Source of the DNA: Erythrobacter sp. Alg231-14
GTDB taxonomy: Bacteria > Pseudomonadota > Alphaproteobacteria > Sphingomonadales > Sphingomonadaceae
Assembly (NCBI RefSeq): GCF_900149685.1
Contig: NZ_LT702999.1
Coordinates: 1,860,001-1,924,000 of the forward strand
Length of the DNA: 64,000 nt
Direction of reading: 5' to 3'
Shown here: piece by piece, positions 1 through 7,951 of the stretch
Position numbering within the stretch: the stretch's first letter is position 1
How the letters are laid out: each line of letters begins with the position of its first letter
Made by a program: the position numbers and the translations under genes
Notes under the pieces: model-generated
The model's input: the letters and a program-made list of their open reading frames with translations, nothing else
Databases searched by the model: none
Told to the model about the DNA's origin: nothing

Positions 1-456
1 GGCGACTTTTGCCATCAACGACATCGGCCGGGCCATAATCACCGAAATCGGAACGGCGTTGCGCAGGGCGAGCTGTTTCGGGACGAGCTCCCCTACGACC
101 AAGCTGAAATAGGTTGTGACCGCAATGACAACGACAAAGCCGGCCTGTCCCGACATATCTTGAGGCACGCCCAATCGGGCCAAGCGTTCCCCGACCGGCG
201 TGCCAAGACTTGCCCCGGAATACGCGCCTGCGATGATCCCGATTAAGGTGATCCCGATTTGAACGGTTGAAAGGAATTTGCCGGGGTCCGCGGCCAATCG
301 CACCGCAATGCCCGCACCAGCCGACCCGTTGTCATGCCGCGCCTTAAGCGTGCTGGTCTTTGCCGAAACGATTGCCAATTCGGACATGGCAAAGACGCCG
401 TTGAGCACAATCAGCCCGGCGATGATGAATAAGTCTGTCCAAGGAAACGGGGTCAC
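1..456 (-). CDS. CNNM/DUF21 hemolysin-family membrane protein, N-terminal part
   Basis: Reading the minus strand from a GTG at 456 gives an uninterrupted frame of 152 codons running off the left edge. It begins MTPFPWTDLFIIAGLIVLNG and continues through FAMSELAIVSAKTSTLKAR, which is the typical opening of the CNNM (DUF21) transmembrane domain: a first hydrophobic helix, then the small-residue and acidic segment F-x-x-S-E-x-A. A second hydrophobic stretch (AGFVVVIAVTTYFSLVVGEL) and the motif GELVPKQLAL also match the family. In known members this domain is followed by a CBS pair and a CorC/HlyC domain, which would lie outside the window. Family members are linked to divalent cation (Mg, Co) transport or tolerance; the exact substrate is not readable here. 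The start is inferred, since no ATG is available and GTG fits the expected N-terminus. Confidence 0.85.
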   Translation of the reverse strand, partial: MTPFPWTDLFIIAGLIVLNGVFAMSELAIVSAKTSTLKARHDNGSAGAGIAVRLAADPGKFLSTVQIGITLIGIIAGAYSGASLGTPVGERLARLGVPQDMSGQAGFVVVIAVTTYFSLVVGELVPKQLALRNAVPISVIMARPMSLMAKVA

Positions 457-665
457 AATTATCGCGCTAGCACAAATGCGCTGTCTTGCCAGCCACGTCT
501 TGTCAGCCGCCGCTGTAAACTTGTGAGATTGGCCTGTGCCGGGTTACATGAGTTTACGCATCGTTCATCATGCCGCAAATTACGGGCGACCAATAGAATT
601 TGTGAACACAAGTCGCTGCGACCGCCTAGTTTGCGGGCGGAAGATTCCAATCGGAGGATTACACA

Positions 666-1361
666 ATGAAAACATCACGCATTTTGCTCTCGAGCACCGC
701 TGCTCTCGCTATGCTCGGGACGAGCGCTTGCGTCACGGACCCCAACACCGGTGAACGCAAAATCTCGCGCACTGCTGTCGGCGCCGGCCTTGGCGGAACG
801 CTTGGCTATTTGTTGGGCGGCGCGATTGGTGGTGATGCGGCGCGCATTATTGGCGCGGGCATTGGCGGTTCGGCCGGGGCCGTGGTTGGCAAGCAATTTG
901 ACGATCAGATCCGCGAACTCGATGAAGAGCTTGAAGGGACCGGCGTCGATGTCGAAGAAGTCGGCGATCAAGACGCCATCCTCGTTCGCTTGCCCGACGG
1001 CGTTACGTTTGCGCGCGGTTCGTCCGACATTAATCCGGGCTTTTACGATTCGCTCAATTCGGTCGCGACCAGCTTGATCAATTATCCCAACAGCTTGATC
1101 GACGTTTACGGCTTTACCGACACGACGGGGTCGGATGCGTTGAACCAACGTCTTTCAGAACAACGCGCGCAGGCGGTTGCGGACTATCTGGCCGCTCGCG
1201 GTGTCGCGCGCAGCCGTTTGGAAACACGCGGCTATGGTGAAAGCTACGATTATCTGCGCGTCAAAACCGCCGATGGTGTGGATGAGCCGATGAACCGCCG
1301 GGTTGAAATCAAAATCATCCCCATCAGCCAGGATGACGTGAACGCCGCTCGCACCCAGTAA
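666..1361 (+). CDS. OmpA-family peptidoglycan-binding lipoprotein
   Basis: 231 residues. The N-terminus is a lipoprotein-type signal peptide with a candidate lipidated Cys22 (LGTSAC). Residues about 36-75 are Gly-rich with GxxxG spacing (AVGAGLGGTLGYLLGGAIGG), a glycine-zipper segment likely to insert in or lie on the membrane. Residues about 110-220 form an OmpA C-terminal domain, with the peptidoglycan-binding signature seen as VYGFTDTTGSDALNQRLSEQ, RGVARSRLETRGYGE and NRRVEIKI. It should tether the outer membrane to the cell wall. The ATG at 666 has a good GGAGG ribosome site nine bases upstream. It is transcribed alone and ends at a strong hairpin at 1381-1415. Similar to the YiaD/Pal-like lipoproteins; the individual role cannot be assigned. 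Confidence 0.9.
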   Translation: MKTSRILLSSTAALAMLGTSACVTDPNTGERKISRTAVGAGLGGTLGYLLGGAIGGDAARIIGAGIGGSAGAVVGKQFDDQIRELDEELEGTGVDVEEVGDQDAILVRLPDGVTFARGSSDINPGFYDSLNSVATSLINYPNSLIDVYGFTDTTGSDALNQRLSEQRAQAVADYLAARGVARSRLETRGYGESYDYLRVKTADGVDEPMNRRVEIKIIPISQDDVNAARTQ

Positions 1362-1380
1362 GCGGCCGAAGACCGAACCA

Positions 1381-1415
1381 GCAAAGGCCGGTCCTATTCG
1401 GGCCGGCCTTTTTGC
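1381..1415. terminator. bidirectional hairpin terminator
   Basis: The arms GCAAAGGCCGG and CCGGCC-TTTTT-GC can pair around a loop TCCTATTCGGG, giving a GC-rich stem followed by a run of five T. It sits just after the OmpA lipoprotein gene. Unusually the last codons and the stop codon (1394-1396) of the convergent gene lie inside the hairpin. Confidence 0.75.
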
Positions 1416-2188
1416 GTCAATTGCTGGGCTCTATCGGCTAGCCGATCGATCGCTGCACCGTGAATATCGGGTGCGCACACCAAAACCCCAAAATCACGCG
1501 GATCGTGTTTGTTGTAGGCCAAAGGCTTCCCAAACGCGTCCGACACCTTTGCCCCAGCCTCGCGCGCAATGAGCGTGGCGGCGGCGATGTCCCATTCAAA
1601 GCCCCAGCGCAAAGTCGCCAGCAAATCGGCACGATTATCGGCAACCATTGCGATCCTAAGCGCAATCGAGTTTGGTTTTTCCACCAGAACCAGATCCGAA
1701 TCCGCGCTGGGCAATTGATCGGCGGGCACACGCGCGCCCACAAATTCCTGACGCGCGCTGGATTTGAGCGATTTTTCATTCAATGTTGCGCCCTGTCCGG
1801 CGACGGAGAACCATTCTTCGTCGCGCGCGGGCGCTGCCAGCATCCCGATCAAGGGTTTTCCATTGCTGATCAATGCAACAGACACCGACCATCCGGGGCG
1901 GCCATTTACAAAATCGCGGGTACCATCAATCGGATCGACCAACCAGATCAGGTCGCTTTTCGTGCGCGCTTTGTCATCGGCCGTTTCTTCCGATAGCCAA
2001 GCGGCCGCCGGTAGCAAGCGACCCAATTCGCGCCGCAGAAACGCATCCACCGCAAGATCCGCTTCGCTGACAGGATTTCCGGGGGTTTTGTCCCAACTTT
2101 CCAAAGCATGCCCATCCCCCGGCCAACGCGCATGGGCGATTCGCCCTGCTTCGCGAACAATCTCCTGAAATTGAGCCTGATCTATCAT
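1394..2188 (-). CDS. cysQ: inositol-monophosphatase family phosphatase, CysQ-like (3'(2'),5'-bisphosphate nucleotidase)
   Basis: 264 residues. The Mg-dependent phosphatase superfamily motifs are in order: WLSEETADD (metal-binding Glu), WLVDPIDGTRDFVNG (the D-P-I-D-G-T-x-x-F signature) and WDIAAATLIAREAGAKVSD (the W-D-x-A-A motif). CysQ removes the 3'-phosphate from PAP, a by-product of sulfate assimilation; other members act on inositol phosphates. The W-D-I-A-A motif and the length favour CysQ over SuhB, but substrate is inferred. The ATG at 2188 matches the expected N-terminus (AQFQEIVREAGRIA). It converges with the OmpA lipoprotein gene, and its 3' end is embedded in the shared terminator hairpin. 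Confidence 0.85.
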   Translation of the reverse strand: MIDQAQFQEIVREAGRIAHARWPGDGHALESWDKTPGNPVSEADLAVDAFLRRELGRLLPAAAWLSEETADDKARTKSDLIWLVDPIDGTRDFVNGRPGWSVSVALISNGKPLIGMLAAPARDEEWFSVAGQGATLNEKSLKSSARQEFVGARVPADQLPSADSDLVLVEKPNSIALRIAMVADNRADLLATLRWGFEWDIAAATLIAREAGAKVSDAFGKPLAYNKHDPRDFGVLVCAPDIHGAAIDRLADRAQQLTQKGRPE

Positions 2189-2238
2189 TTTTGACTGTTC
2201 CTGCGCTGCGCCCTTCGAACCAAGTGATGCCTTTGGGT

Positions 2239-2315
2239 TTAGGCCCTAAGTGGTGTCCTATGCCGTGTAGCTTGCTTCGGCACTTTTCAAGTGCTCCGAT
2301 ACGTGCTTAGGCACG
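2239..2315 (+). promoter_or_regulatory. cluster of dyads in the sucC leader
   Basis: The 175-base gap between cysQ and sucC holds a perfect dyad TTAGGCCCTAA (2239-2249), a hairpin CACTT-ttc-AAGTG (2281-2293) and directly after it CGTGC-ttag-GCACG (2302-2315). There is no T run behind the last hairpin, so a plain terminator is unlikely. They may be operator or 5' leader structures; nothing identifies the regulator. Confidence 0.35.
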
Positions 2316-2363
2316 GATCAAACAACCTCTCCCCGGGATAAAAGCGAAAAGGGATTACGCTCG

Positions 2364-3578
2364 ATGAACGTCCATGAATATCAGGCCAAGGAATTGCTCA
2401 AAGAATATGGGATTGCCATCCCCGCTGGTCACGCTGCTCTTACCGTTGAAGAAGCGGTTGAAGGTGCGAAGAAACTTCCGGGACCGCTCTATGTTGTGAA
2501 AGCGCAAATTCACGCCGGTGGCCGGGGTAAAGGCAAGTTCAAAGAATTGGGCGAAGACGCAAAAGGCGGCGTTCGTCTGGCCAAAAGCATCGAAGACGTC
2601 GAATCGGACGCGAAAGACATGCTGGGCAACACTTTGGTCACGATCCAAACCGGCGCCGAAGGCAAGCAGGTTAACCGCCTTTACGTGACCGATGGCGTTG
2701 ACATCGAAAGCGAATATTACCTCGCCATGTTGGTTGACCGGGCTACGGGTCAGGTTGCCATGGTTGCCTCAACCGAAGGCGGCATGGACATCGAAGACGT
2801 GGCGCACAACACGCCCGAATTGATCACAACGATCACGATCGATCCAGCGCAAGGCTTTATGCCGCATCACGGACGGGCTGTTGCTTTTGCACTCAATCTT
2901 TCGGGCGGTTTGAACAAGAAGTGTCAGAAGCTCGCTGCGCAGCTGTATAAAGCGTTCATGTCGAGCGATTGCGAAATGCTTGAGATTAACCCATTGGTTG
3001 AAACCAAAGCTGACGCAGACGGCAACGCCGATCTGCTCGTGCTCGACACGAAGATGAGCTTTGATGGCAACGCCCTCTATCGTCACCCCGCTATCGAAGC
3101 GATGCGCGATGAAACCGAGGAAGATCCAGCCGAAGTTGAAGCGAGCGAATACGATCTCGCCTACATCAAGCTCGACGGGAACATCGGTTGTATGGTCAAC
3201 GGCGCTGGCCTTGCCATGGCGACGATGGACATCATCAAGTTGAACGGCGCGTTCCCAGCTAACTTCCTCGACGTAGGTGGCGGCGCTACAACTGAAAAAG
3301 TAACTGCCGCGTTCAAGATCATCCTGAAAGACCCCGCTGTTGAGGGCATTCTCGTCAACATCTTTGGCGGCATCATGAAATGCGACATCATCGCGGACGG
3401 CATCGTTCAAGCGGCGAAGGAAGTGAACCTTTCTGTGCCGCTCGTTGTGCGCCTTGAAGGCACGAATGTTGCCGCTGGTAAGGAAATCCTCGCCAATTCC
3501 GGCCTGCCCATCGTGGCCGCCGATGATTTGGGCGACGCGGCGAAAAAGATCGTCGCTGAGGTCAAGCAAGCTGCATGA
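2364..3578 (+). CDS. sucC: succinyl-CoA synthetase (ADP-forming) beta subunit
   Basis: 404 residues, close to the family length of about 390-400. The protein opens with [17 protein letters not shown], the signature of the ATP-grasp domain of Suc[35 protein letters not shown] and [20 protein letters not shown] are all family hallmarks, the second supplying metal-nucleotide ligands. With SucD it makes succinyl-CoA from succinate or runs the substrate-level phosphorylation step of the TCA cycle. SucD carries the phospho-His and is not in the window, so the complex relies on a subunit encoded elsewhere. The ribosome site AAAGGGA lies about ten bases before the ATG. A small lipoprotein gene overlaps its stop codon (ATGA). 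Confidence 0.96.
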   Translation: MNVHEYQAKELLKEYGIAIPAGHAALTVEEAVEGAKKLPGPLYVVKAQIHAGGRGKGKFKELGEDAKGGVRLAKSIEDVESDAKDMLGNTLVTIQTGAEGKQVNRLYVTDGVDIESEYYLAMLVDRATGQVAMVASTEGGMDIEDVAHNTPELITTITIDPAQGFMPHHGRAVAFALNLSGGLNKKCQKLAAQLYKAFMSSDCEMLEINPLVETKADADGNADLLVLDTKMSFDGNALYRHPAIEAMRDETEEDPAEVEASEYDLAYIKLDGNIGCMVNGAGLAMATMDIIKLNGAFPANFLDVGGGATTEKVTAAFKIILKDPAVEGILVNIFGGIMKCDIIADGIVQAAKEVNLSVPLVVRLEGTNVAAGKEILANSGLPIVAADDLGDAAKKIVAEVKQAA

Positions 3579-3937
3579 AGCGAATAGCGACAAGCGCGGC
3601 GCTGATCGGCGCCGCGCTTGTTGGCTGCAGCGATCAAAGTGTTGCCCTTTCTGATCGGGCCATTTTGACCGAGCTCGACGGATCAGACTGGGGCATCATA
3701 TCCCCCAATGGCGCGTTTCTAATACAGCCCAAAATTACCGCTCTATCGTGTGAACAGAATTGGGCTTTTGGGCATCACGATGGCAGCGGGTATTTCTTGC
3801 TCAACCTAGAAACAGGCCAACTTTCATCACAGCTGAAAAAGAGTGAGCTTTCCGATGAGCTCGCCCGCGTCAATCTAAGCTTTACCGAACTGCACGCGGT
3901 CGAGTCATTTGATCGGTACTTCTCCGGTTGCGGTTAA
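3575..3937 (+). CDS. small hypothetical lipoprotein with one WG-like repeat
   Basis: 120 residues. The N-terminus [20 protein letters not shown] is a clear lipoprotein signal with lipidated Cys18. Residues about 34-53 ([20 protein letters not shown]) resemble a single WG beta-repeat, normally found in arrays as W-G-x-I-x-x-x-G-x-x-x-I-x-P. The remainder has no motif I recognise and ends in a Cys-Gly. The start ATG overlaps the sucC stop (ATGA), so the two are probably translated together, although a functional link to succinyl-CoA synthetase is not evident. The 3' end overlaps the convergent neighbour by four bases. Reality as a gene is supported by the signal peptide and coupling. Confidence 0.65.
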   Translation: MKRIATSAALIGAALVGCSDQSVALSDRAILTELDGSDWGIISPNGAFLIQPKITALSCEQNWAFGHHDGSGYFLLNLETGQLSSQLKKSELSDELARVNLSFTELHAVESFDRYFSGCG

Positions 3938-4497
3938 CTCGGATCCATGCGGTTGAATTCAAACTGCAATTCGCTGCCTGATTGCATCCGCACCGCAGCA
4001 ACCAATCCTTCACCGGGCTTTTCCGGGTCGGCGCATCTCAATGTCAGCGCGTTGAAATAGGCGGCGCACGGCTCCATCGCGACAAGGCGGAAGGTGAGCA
4101 TGTCGTCCTTCTCCTCCCATCCCGTAAGATCGGCGTTGAAGTGCTTGAGGCGTAGCACCACTGTGCCCGCTTCCTCCATTGCATACAGATGTTCGGTGAA
4201 CATGATTTCGCCATTGGCGGTTTCTTGAACAAAGGTTCCGACCATGGTGCCGCCCATTGGCGGGAGCCAGCTTTCCATTGCGGATGCGCCACCGATGCCC
4301 ACACCGCTCCATTGGCCGACGAGCCAGTCCATCTCATTGAGAGTGGCGGAAGGCGATTCGAAACCTTCCTCGCCGATCTTCGTTTCCGGCATGGGGGTCG
4401 GCGTAGGCGATTCTTGCGCGGAGGCGAAGCCCCCTCCAAGCGACACAGCGGCGATGGCCGAAGCCAAGATGAGCCCTCGTAGAGCGTGTTTCATCAA
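3934..4497 (-). CDS. secreted DUF6265-like protein
   Basis: 187 residues with a cleavable signal peptide (hydrophobic LRGLILASAIAAVSLGGG, cleavage probably after FASA). The mature part begins with a Pro/Thr-rich linker and then LNEMDWLVGQWSGVG, the W-L-x-G-x-W motif of a lipocalin-like beta-barrel family (DUF6265). Later strands include GGTMVGTFVQE and LRLKHFNADLTGWEEKDD, which also fit. These proteins are periplasmic or outer-membrane associated and of unknown function. The start could be either of the first two Met codons. It converges with the small lipoprotein gene, overlapping by four bases. Confidence 0.8.
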   Translation of the reverse strand: MMKHALRGLILASAIAAVSLGGGFASAQESPTPTPMPETKIGEEGFESPSATLNEMDWLVGQWSGVGIGGASAMESWLPPMGGTMVGTFVQETANGEIMFTEHLYAMEEAGTVVLRLKHFNADLTGWEEKDDMLTFRLVAMEPCAAYFNALTLRCADPEKPGEGLVAAVRMQSGSELQFEFNRMDPS

Positions 4498-4606
4498 ATG
4501 AACCCCTTTCTTGCATTAAAGATAATGGACGAGCGGCGTTGAGATTGGCAAGGCAGAACGTGAAATGCCGCAAGGGCATGGACTTCAATGCGCGGCTTCG
4601 CCCAAC

Positions 4607-4635
4607 TTGACGTTTACGTAAACGCAAGCTAGGCG
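4607..4635 (+). promoter_or_regulatory. candidate etfBA promoter with palindromic operator
   Basis: A 14-base perfect palindrome CGTTTACGTAAACG (4611-4624) begins inside a TTGACG box (4607-4612). A weak TAGGCG box follows 17 bases later (4630-4635). An operator placed between -35 and -10 is the arrangement used by MerR-family regulators. From memory, the MerR-family regulator LiuR, which controls branched-chain amino acid and acyl-CoA oxidation genes in proteobacteria, binds an ACGT-rich palindrome of this type. Assignment to LiuR is inference. Confidence 0.5.
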
Positions 4636-4683
4636 GTCTCCAAGCATGTAAGCAATAAGAATATACGACAGGAAGGAAGCCCC

Positions 4684-5430
4684 ATGAAAATCCTCGTGCC
4701 CGTAAAACGAGTGATCGATTACAACGTGAAACCGCGCGTAAAGGCCGATGGCTCAGGCGTGGATCTTGCGAATGTCAAAATGAGCATGAACCCGTTTGAT
4801 GAAATCGCCGTCGAAGAGGCGATCCGCATCAAAGAAGCGGGCAATGCCGAAGAGATCATCGCCGTTTCTGTCGGCCCTGCAAAGGCCCAAGAGACGTTGC
4901 GCACCGCGCTTGCCATGGGTGCTGATCGTGCGATTCTCGTCGAAACCGACGAAGAAGTTGAACCGCTGGCCGTGGCCAAAATTCTCAAAGCGATCGCGGA
5001 TGAGGAACAGCCCGGCCTGGTCCTGCTCGGCAAACAATCAATCAGCGATGACAGCAATCAAACCGGCCAGATGCTCGCCGCTTTGATGGGCCGCCCACAA
5101 GGCACCTTTGCCAACACAATCGAAGTCGCGGGCGACGCCGTAACGGTGAAGCGCGAGATTGATGGCGGTCTGGAAACGGTCAAATTGACCCTCCCTGCGA
5201 TTGTCACAACCGACCTTCGTTTGAATGAGCCGCGCTATGCTTCGTTGCCGAACATCATGAAGGCCAAGAAAAAGCCGCTTGATGCCAAGACACCGGCAGA
5301 TTTCGGCGTCGATATCGCACCGCGCCTGACTACCACCAATGTCAGCGAGCCTCCGGTCCGCCAGGCCGGTGAAAAGGTCGAAGATGTCGCCGCACTCGTC
5401 GCCAAGATCAAGGAGCTGGGGATCGCCTGA
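4684..5430 (+). CDS. etfB: electron transfer flavoprotein beta subunit
   Basis: 248 residues, the usual length. It starts [20 protein letters not shown] and has the family signature around [20 protein letters not shown], followed by [18 protein letters not shown], the standard EtfB motif. With EtfA it forms the FAD/AMP heterodimer that takes electrons from acyl-CoA dehydrogenases and passes them to ETF:quinone oxidoreductase in the membrane. A strong AGGAAGGA site lies just before the ATG. etfA follows after 32 bases, so the two form an operon, reading from the promoter with the palindromic operator at 4607-4635. Confidence 0.96.
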   Translation: MKILVPVKRVIDYNVKPRVKADGSGVDLANVKMSMNPFDEIAVEEAIRIKEAGNAEEIIAVSVGPAKAQETLRTALAMGADRAILVETDEEVEPLAVAKILKAIADEEQPGLVLLGKQSISDDSNQTGQMLAALMGRPQGTFANTIEVAGDAVTVKREIDGGLETVKLTLPAIVTTDLRLNEPRYASLPNIMKAKKKPLDAKTPADFGVDIAPRLTTTNVSEPPVRQAGEKVEDVAALVAKIKELGIA

Positions 5431-5462
5431 TTGGCGGCCCGGTAAAGGAAAGGAACAGACAG

Positions 5463-6395
5463 ATGAACACTCTCATTCTGGTCGAACACGACAACAACAC
5501 CGTCAACGATGCAACGCTTGCCGTGGTGACAGCGGCTGCAAAATTGGGCGAAGTCCACGCATTGGTCGCGGGTGAAAACTGTGGGTCCGCTGCAGAAGCG
5601 GCGTCGAAAATCGCCGGCATCGCCAAAGTATTGAAAGCCGACGATCCTGCCTATGGCGCGGGTCTTGCCGAAAACGTTGCCCCCCTGGCTGCCGGATTGA
5701 TGGAAAGCTACGATGCCTTCCTCGCGCCTGCGACGACGTCGGGCAAAAACATCGCACCGCGCGTCGCCGCGCATCTCGATGTTATGCAGATTTCGGATAT
5801 TCTTTCGGTCGAAGGTGACAAGACGTTCACCCGCCCAATCTATGCGGGCAACGCCATCGCAACGGTACAATCATCCGATGCGAAATTGGTGATCACCGTT
5901 CGCGGCACCGCGTTCGAGAAGGCTGAATCCGAAGGTGGTTCCGCTGCCATCGAAGACGCAGCGGGTCCCGGTGATGCCGGCATCTCCAGCTTTGTCAGCC
6001 GCGAAGTCGCCAAGAGCGAGCGTCCAGAGCTGGCCAGTGCGAAAATCATCGTATCGGGTGGCCGCGCACTTAAAGACAGCGAGACCTTCGAACAGATCAT
6101 CAACCCGCTTGCGGACAAACTTGGCGCGGCCATCGGCGCGTCGCGCGCCGCGGTTGATGCTGGGTATGTGCCCAACGATTATCAGGTTGGCCAAACGGGC
6201 AAAATTGTTGCCCCAGAAGTGTATATCGCCATCGGTATTTCCGGTGCGATCCAACACTTGGCCGGCATGAAAGATTCGAAAGTCATCATCGCCATCAATA
6301 AAGACGAAGATGCACCAATCTTCCAAGTGGCAGATATTGGCTTAGTGGCCGATCTGTTCAACGCCGTTCCTGAATTGACCGGCGCCTTGGGCTAA
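5463..6395 (+). CDS. etfA: electron transfer flavoprotein alpha subunit
   Basis: 310 residues. The N-terminal domain starts [19 protein letters not shown]. The C-terminal FAD-binding domain holds [59 protein letters not shown] and [20 protein letters not shown], the diagnostic EtfA stretch that binds FAD. It is the partner of the EtfB encoded 32 bases upstream. A strong hairpin follows at 6422-6463 and ends the operon. Confidence 0.96.
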   Translation: MNTLILVEHDNNTVNDATLAVVTAAAKLGEVHALVAGENCGSAAEAASKIAGIAKVLKADDPAYGAGLAENVAPLAAGLMESYDAFLAPATTSGKNIAPRVAAHLDVMQISDILSVEGDKTFTRPIYAGNAIATVQSSDAKLVITVRGTAFEKAESEGGSAAIEDAAGPGDAGISSFVSREVAKSERPELASAKIIVSGGRALKDSETFEQIINPLADKLGAAIGASRAAVDAGYVPNDYQVGQTGKIVAPEVYIAIGISGAIQHLAGMKDSKVIIAINKDEDAPIFQVADIGLVADLFNAVPELTGALG

Positions 6396-6421
6396 ACGCC
6401 TAAGAAAAACTCAATCTTGTC

Positions 6422-6463
6422 AAAGACCTCCGCCGCGCTATTCTGCGCTGCGGGGGTCTTTTT
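6422..6463 (+). terminator. rho-independent terminator of etfBA
   Basis: Arms AAAGACCTCCGC and GCGGGGGTCTTT pair around a loop of about 16 bases that can itself pair (CGCGC with GCGCT), followed by a run of T. It begins 26 bases after the etfA stop. The T run merges with the possible start region of the next gene. Confidence 0.85.
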
Positions 6464-6464
6464 T

Positions 6465-7388
6465 ATGGAACTATCAATCGCAAGAGCCGGTATGATCTCT
6501 GGCATAGCGGCGGTCATTGCGATGACTTCGGCGCAGCCGGCATGGGCCGATGATGATTATCCAAACGAATTGGCCGAAGGCGACAACGTCACCAAGTTGG
6601 AACCGATCTCACCGTGGAACATCGATTTCGCGGCGGACAAATGTCGCCTAGCGCGTTTGTTCGGAACGAGAGGAGACGACGAAGAAAGGCACTTTCTGTT
6701 CTTTGAACAAGTCGCGCCGCAAAGCGGGTTCGCGATGACCATGGCCGGTCCGGAAATCGCGCGTTACCGCAATGGTTCACGCGTGGAGATGGGCATGGAA
6801 GGCAATGAGCCCATGGAGCGACTGGAGACTTTGGGCAGACGGGGAACGGTGGCATCCATCGGACCCGCCATCGTCATCGCCACCCGCTCTTTGGGCCGTG
6901 CGCCGGGCGCAGTGGCGCCTTACTCTGCAGGGATAGATTTGGACGAGGCGGCCAATGTTGATCGCATTGTGTTGCGGCGCAGCCGCCGCGTTCTTTCCAT
7001 CGAAACGGGCAACATGATGCCGCCGTTTCAGGCGCTGAATGCATGCACATTCGACCTATTAGAATCATGGGGATTGGATCCGGAACAACACCGGCGGTAC
7101 ACGCCATCTCAATGGCAAAATATGGAAGCGATTGCGCGCCGAATTCAGGCCAATTATCCGCGTCGGGCGTTGAATAGCGGCGAAAATGGCAATTTCAGAA
7201 TGCGCGTCATCATCGAAACCGACGGTTCAGTCTCGGATTGCTTTATGGGCCAATCGACCGAAACACGGCGCTTGGAATCGCCTGCATGCGACGAGATGTC
7301 GGATGCGGTTTTCACCCCGGCTAAGGACGCCGCCGGAAATCCCATCCGATCATTTTACGCGACATCAATCAGCTACCGTTCCAATTGA
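6465..7388 (+). CDS. secreted protein with C-terminal TonB-like domain
   Basis: About 307 residues from the ATG at 6465. Residues 1-28 form a signal peptide (basic Arg7, hydrophobic MISGIAAVIAMTSA, cleavage after PAWA). The last 80 residues (IQANYPRRALNSGENGNFRM, VIIETDGSVSDCFM, ESPACDEMSDAVFTPA) match the TonB C-terminal fold, including the Y-P-x-x-A motif and the G-S-V-x-x-C pattern with a second Cys that may pair with it. Proteins of this kind in Sphingomonads carry the fold without the TonB membrane anchor; their role is unknown. An in-frame start at 6417 would read through the etfBA terminator and is disfavoured; 6492 is a further option but lacks a basic n-region. The 3' end overlaps the convergent FlbT-like gene by 24 bases. 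Confidence 0.75.
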   Translation: MELSIARAGMISGIAAVIAMTSAQPAWADDDYPNELAEGDNVTKLEPISPWNIDFAADKCRLARLFGTRGDDEERHFLFFEQVAPQSGFAMTMAGPEIARYRNGSRVEMGMEGNEPMERLETLGRRGTVASIGPAIVIATRSLGRAPGAVAPYSAGIDLDEAANVDRIVLRRSRRVLSIETGNMMPPFQALNACTFDLLESWGLDPEQHRRYTPSQWQNMEAIARRIQANYPRRALNSGENGNFRMRVIIETDGSVSDCFMGQSTETRRLESPACDEMSDAVFTPAKDAAGNPIRSFYATSISYRSN

Positions 7389-7865
7389 TCGTGATGGGGT
7401 GGGCAGAATGCTGCCGCGCCGTTCGTGAACCTCACCCCTTCGGCCCGGCAGGGTTGCGGGACGATCCAATCGCTCCGCGGCCAGCCTCGACGCGCTGCGA
7501 ATGGCCTCTTGAGAATTGCCCGCGATAAGAGCGGACGCACATAGGGCGCATTCTTTCTGTGCTTCATGAGTGCGTTCCTGAGCGACGACTTGCGAAAGGA
7601 GTGCGAACAATCGGAACCGCTCTTCGTTAAAGCGATCTTCGCTGGTGGCGGCGTCTATCATCGAGAAATACAACTCTTCGCGCGGATTGCGCTTGGGGCT
7701 GCGATCCCTCCACAAGGCCCTGCCACTCAGGACGAATGCGCCCGATCCGACCTCCAATATGCAATCCTGTGTTGCGGTGACCAACGCGCCGTTGATCACG
7801 GCCTGCCCTCCTTTGGTAAGAGAGAGAGTGTGCGGCTGTGGAATGGTGGTGTGCGGATCAATCAT
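7365..7865 (-). CDS. FlbT-like flagellin biosynthesis repressor homologue
   Basis: 166 residues from the ATG at 7865. Residues about 10-45 (HTLSLTKGGQAVINGALVTA) correspond to the FlbT opening 'L-K-P-G-E-x-x-x-x-N-G-A-V'. ALWRDRSPKRNPREELYFSM and the helical region ending IAGNSQEAIRSASRLAAE match the FlbT C-terminal part, where family members have 'a-i-n-x-k-i-l-x-G-d-y-x-x-A-l-k-x-A-R-x-L'. FlbT binds the 5' UTR of flagellin mRNA and blocks its translation in Caulobacter. No flagellin, FlaF or other flagellar gene is in the window, so this is an orphan copy. The last 40 residues (Arg-rich) exceed the family. The identification is by pattern from memory and moderate; no strong ribosome site precedes the ATG. 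Confidence 0.6.
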   Translation of the reverse strand: MIDPHTTIPQPHTLSLTKGGQAVINGALVTATQDCILEVGSGAFVLSGRALWRDRSPKRNPREELYFSMIDAATSEDRFNEERFRLFALLSQVVAQERTHEAQKECALCASALIAGNSQEAIRSASRLAAERLDRPATLPGRRGEVHERRGSILPTPSRSIGTVAD

Positions 7866-7951
7866 AGGCCCGAGTACGGCCGCGCATCGAGGCGTTTCAC
7901 CTGGGGTTTTTACGGATAGGGCTGCCGCGTAGAAACGCGGCAATGCCTCAA

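Noticed and set aside
599..611. TTGTG-aa-CACAA dyad upstream of the OmpA lipoprotein gene
   Set aside because: Short five-base arms can occur by chance in a region of this length; no second site or regulator is nearby.
6417..6464. Upstream start for the TonB-C-like secreted protein
   Set aside because: These codons run through the etfBA terminator hairpin; the signal peptide is well formed from 6465.
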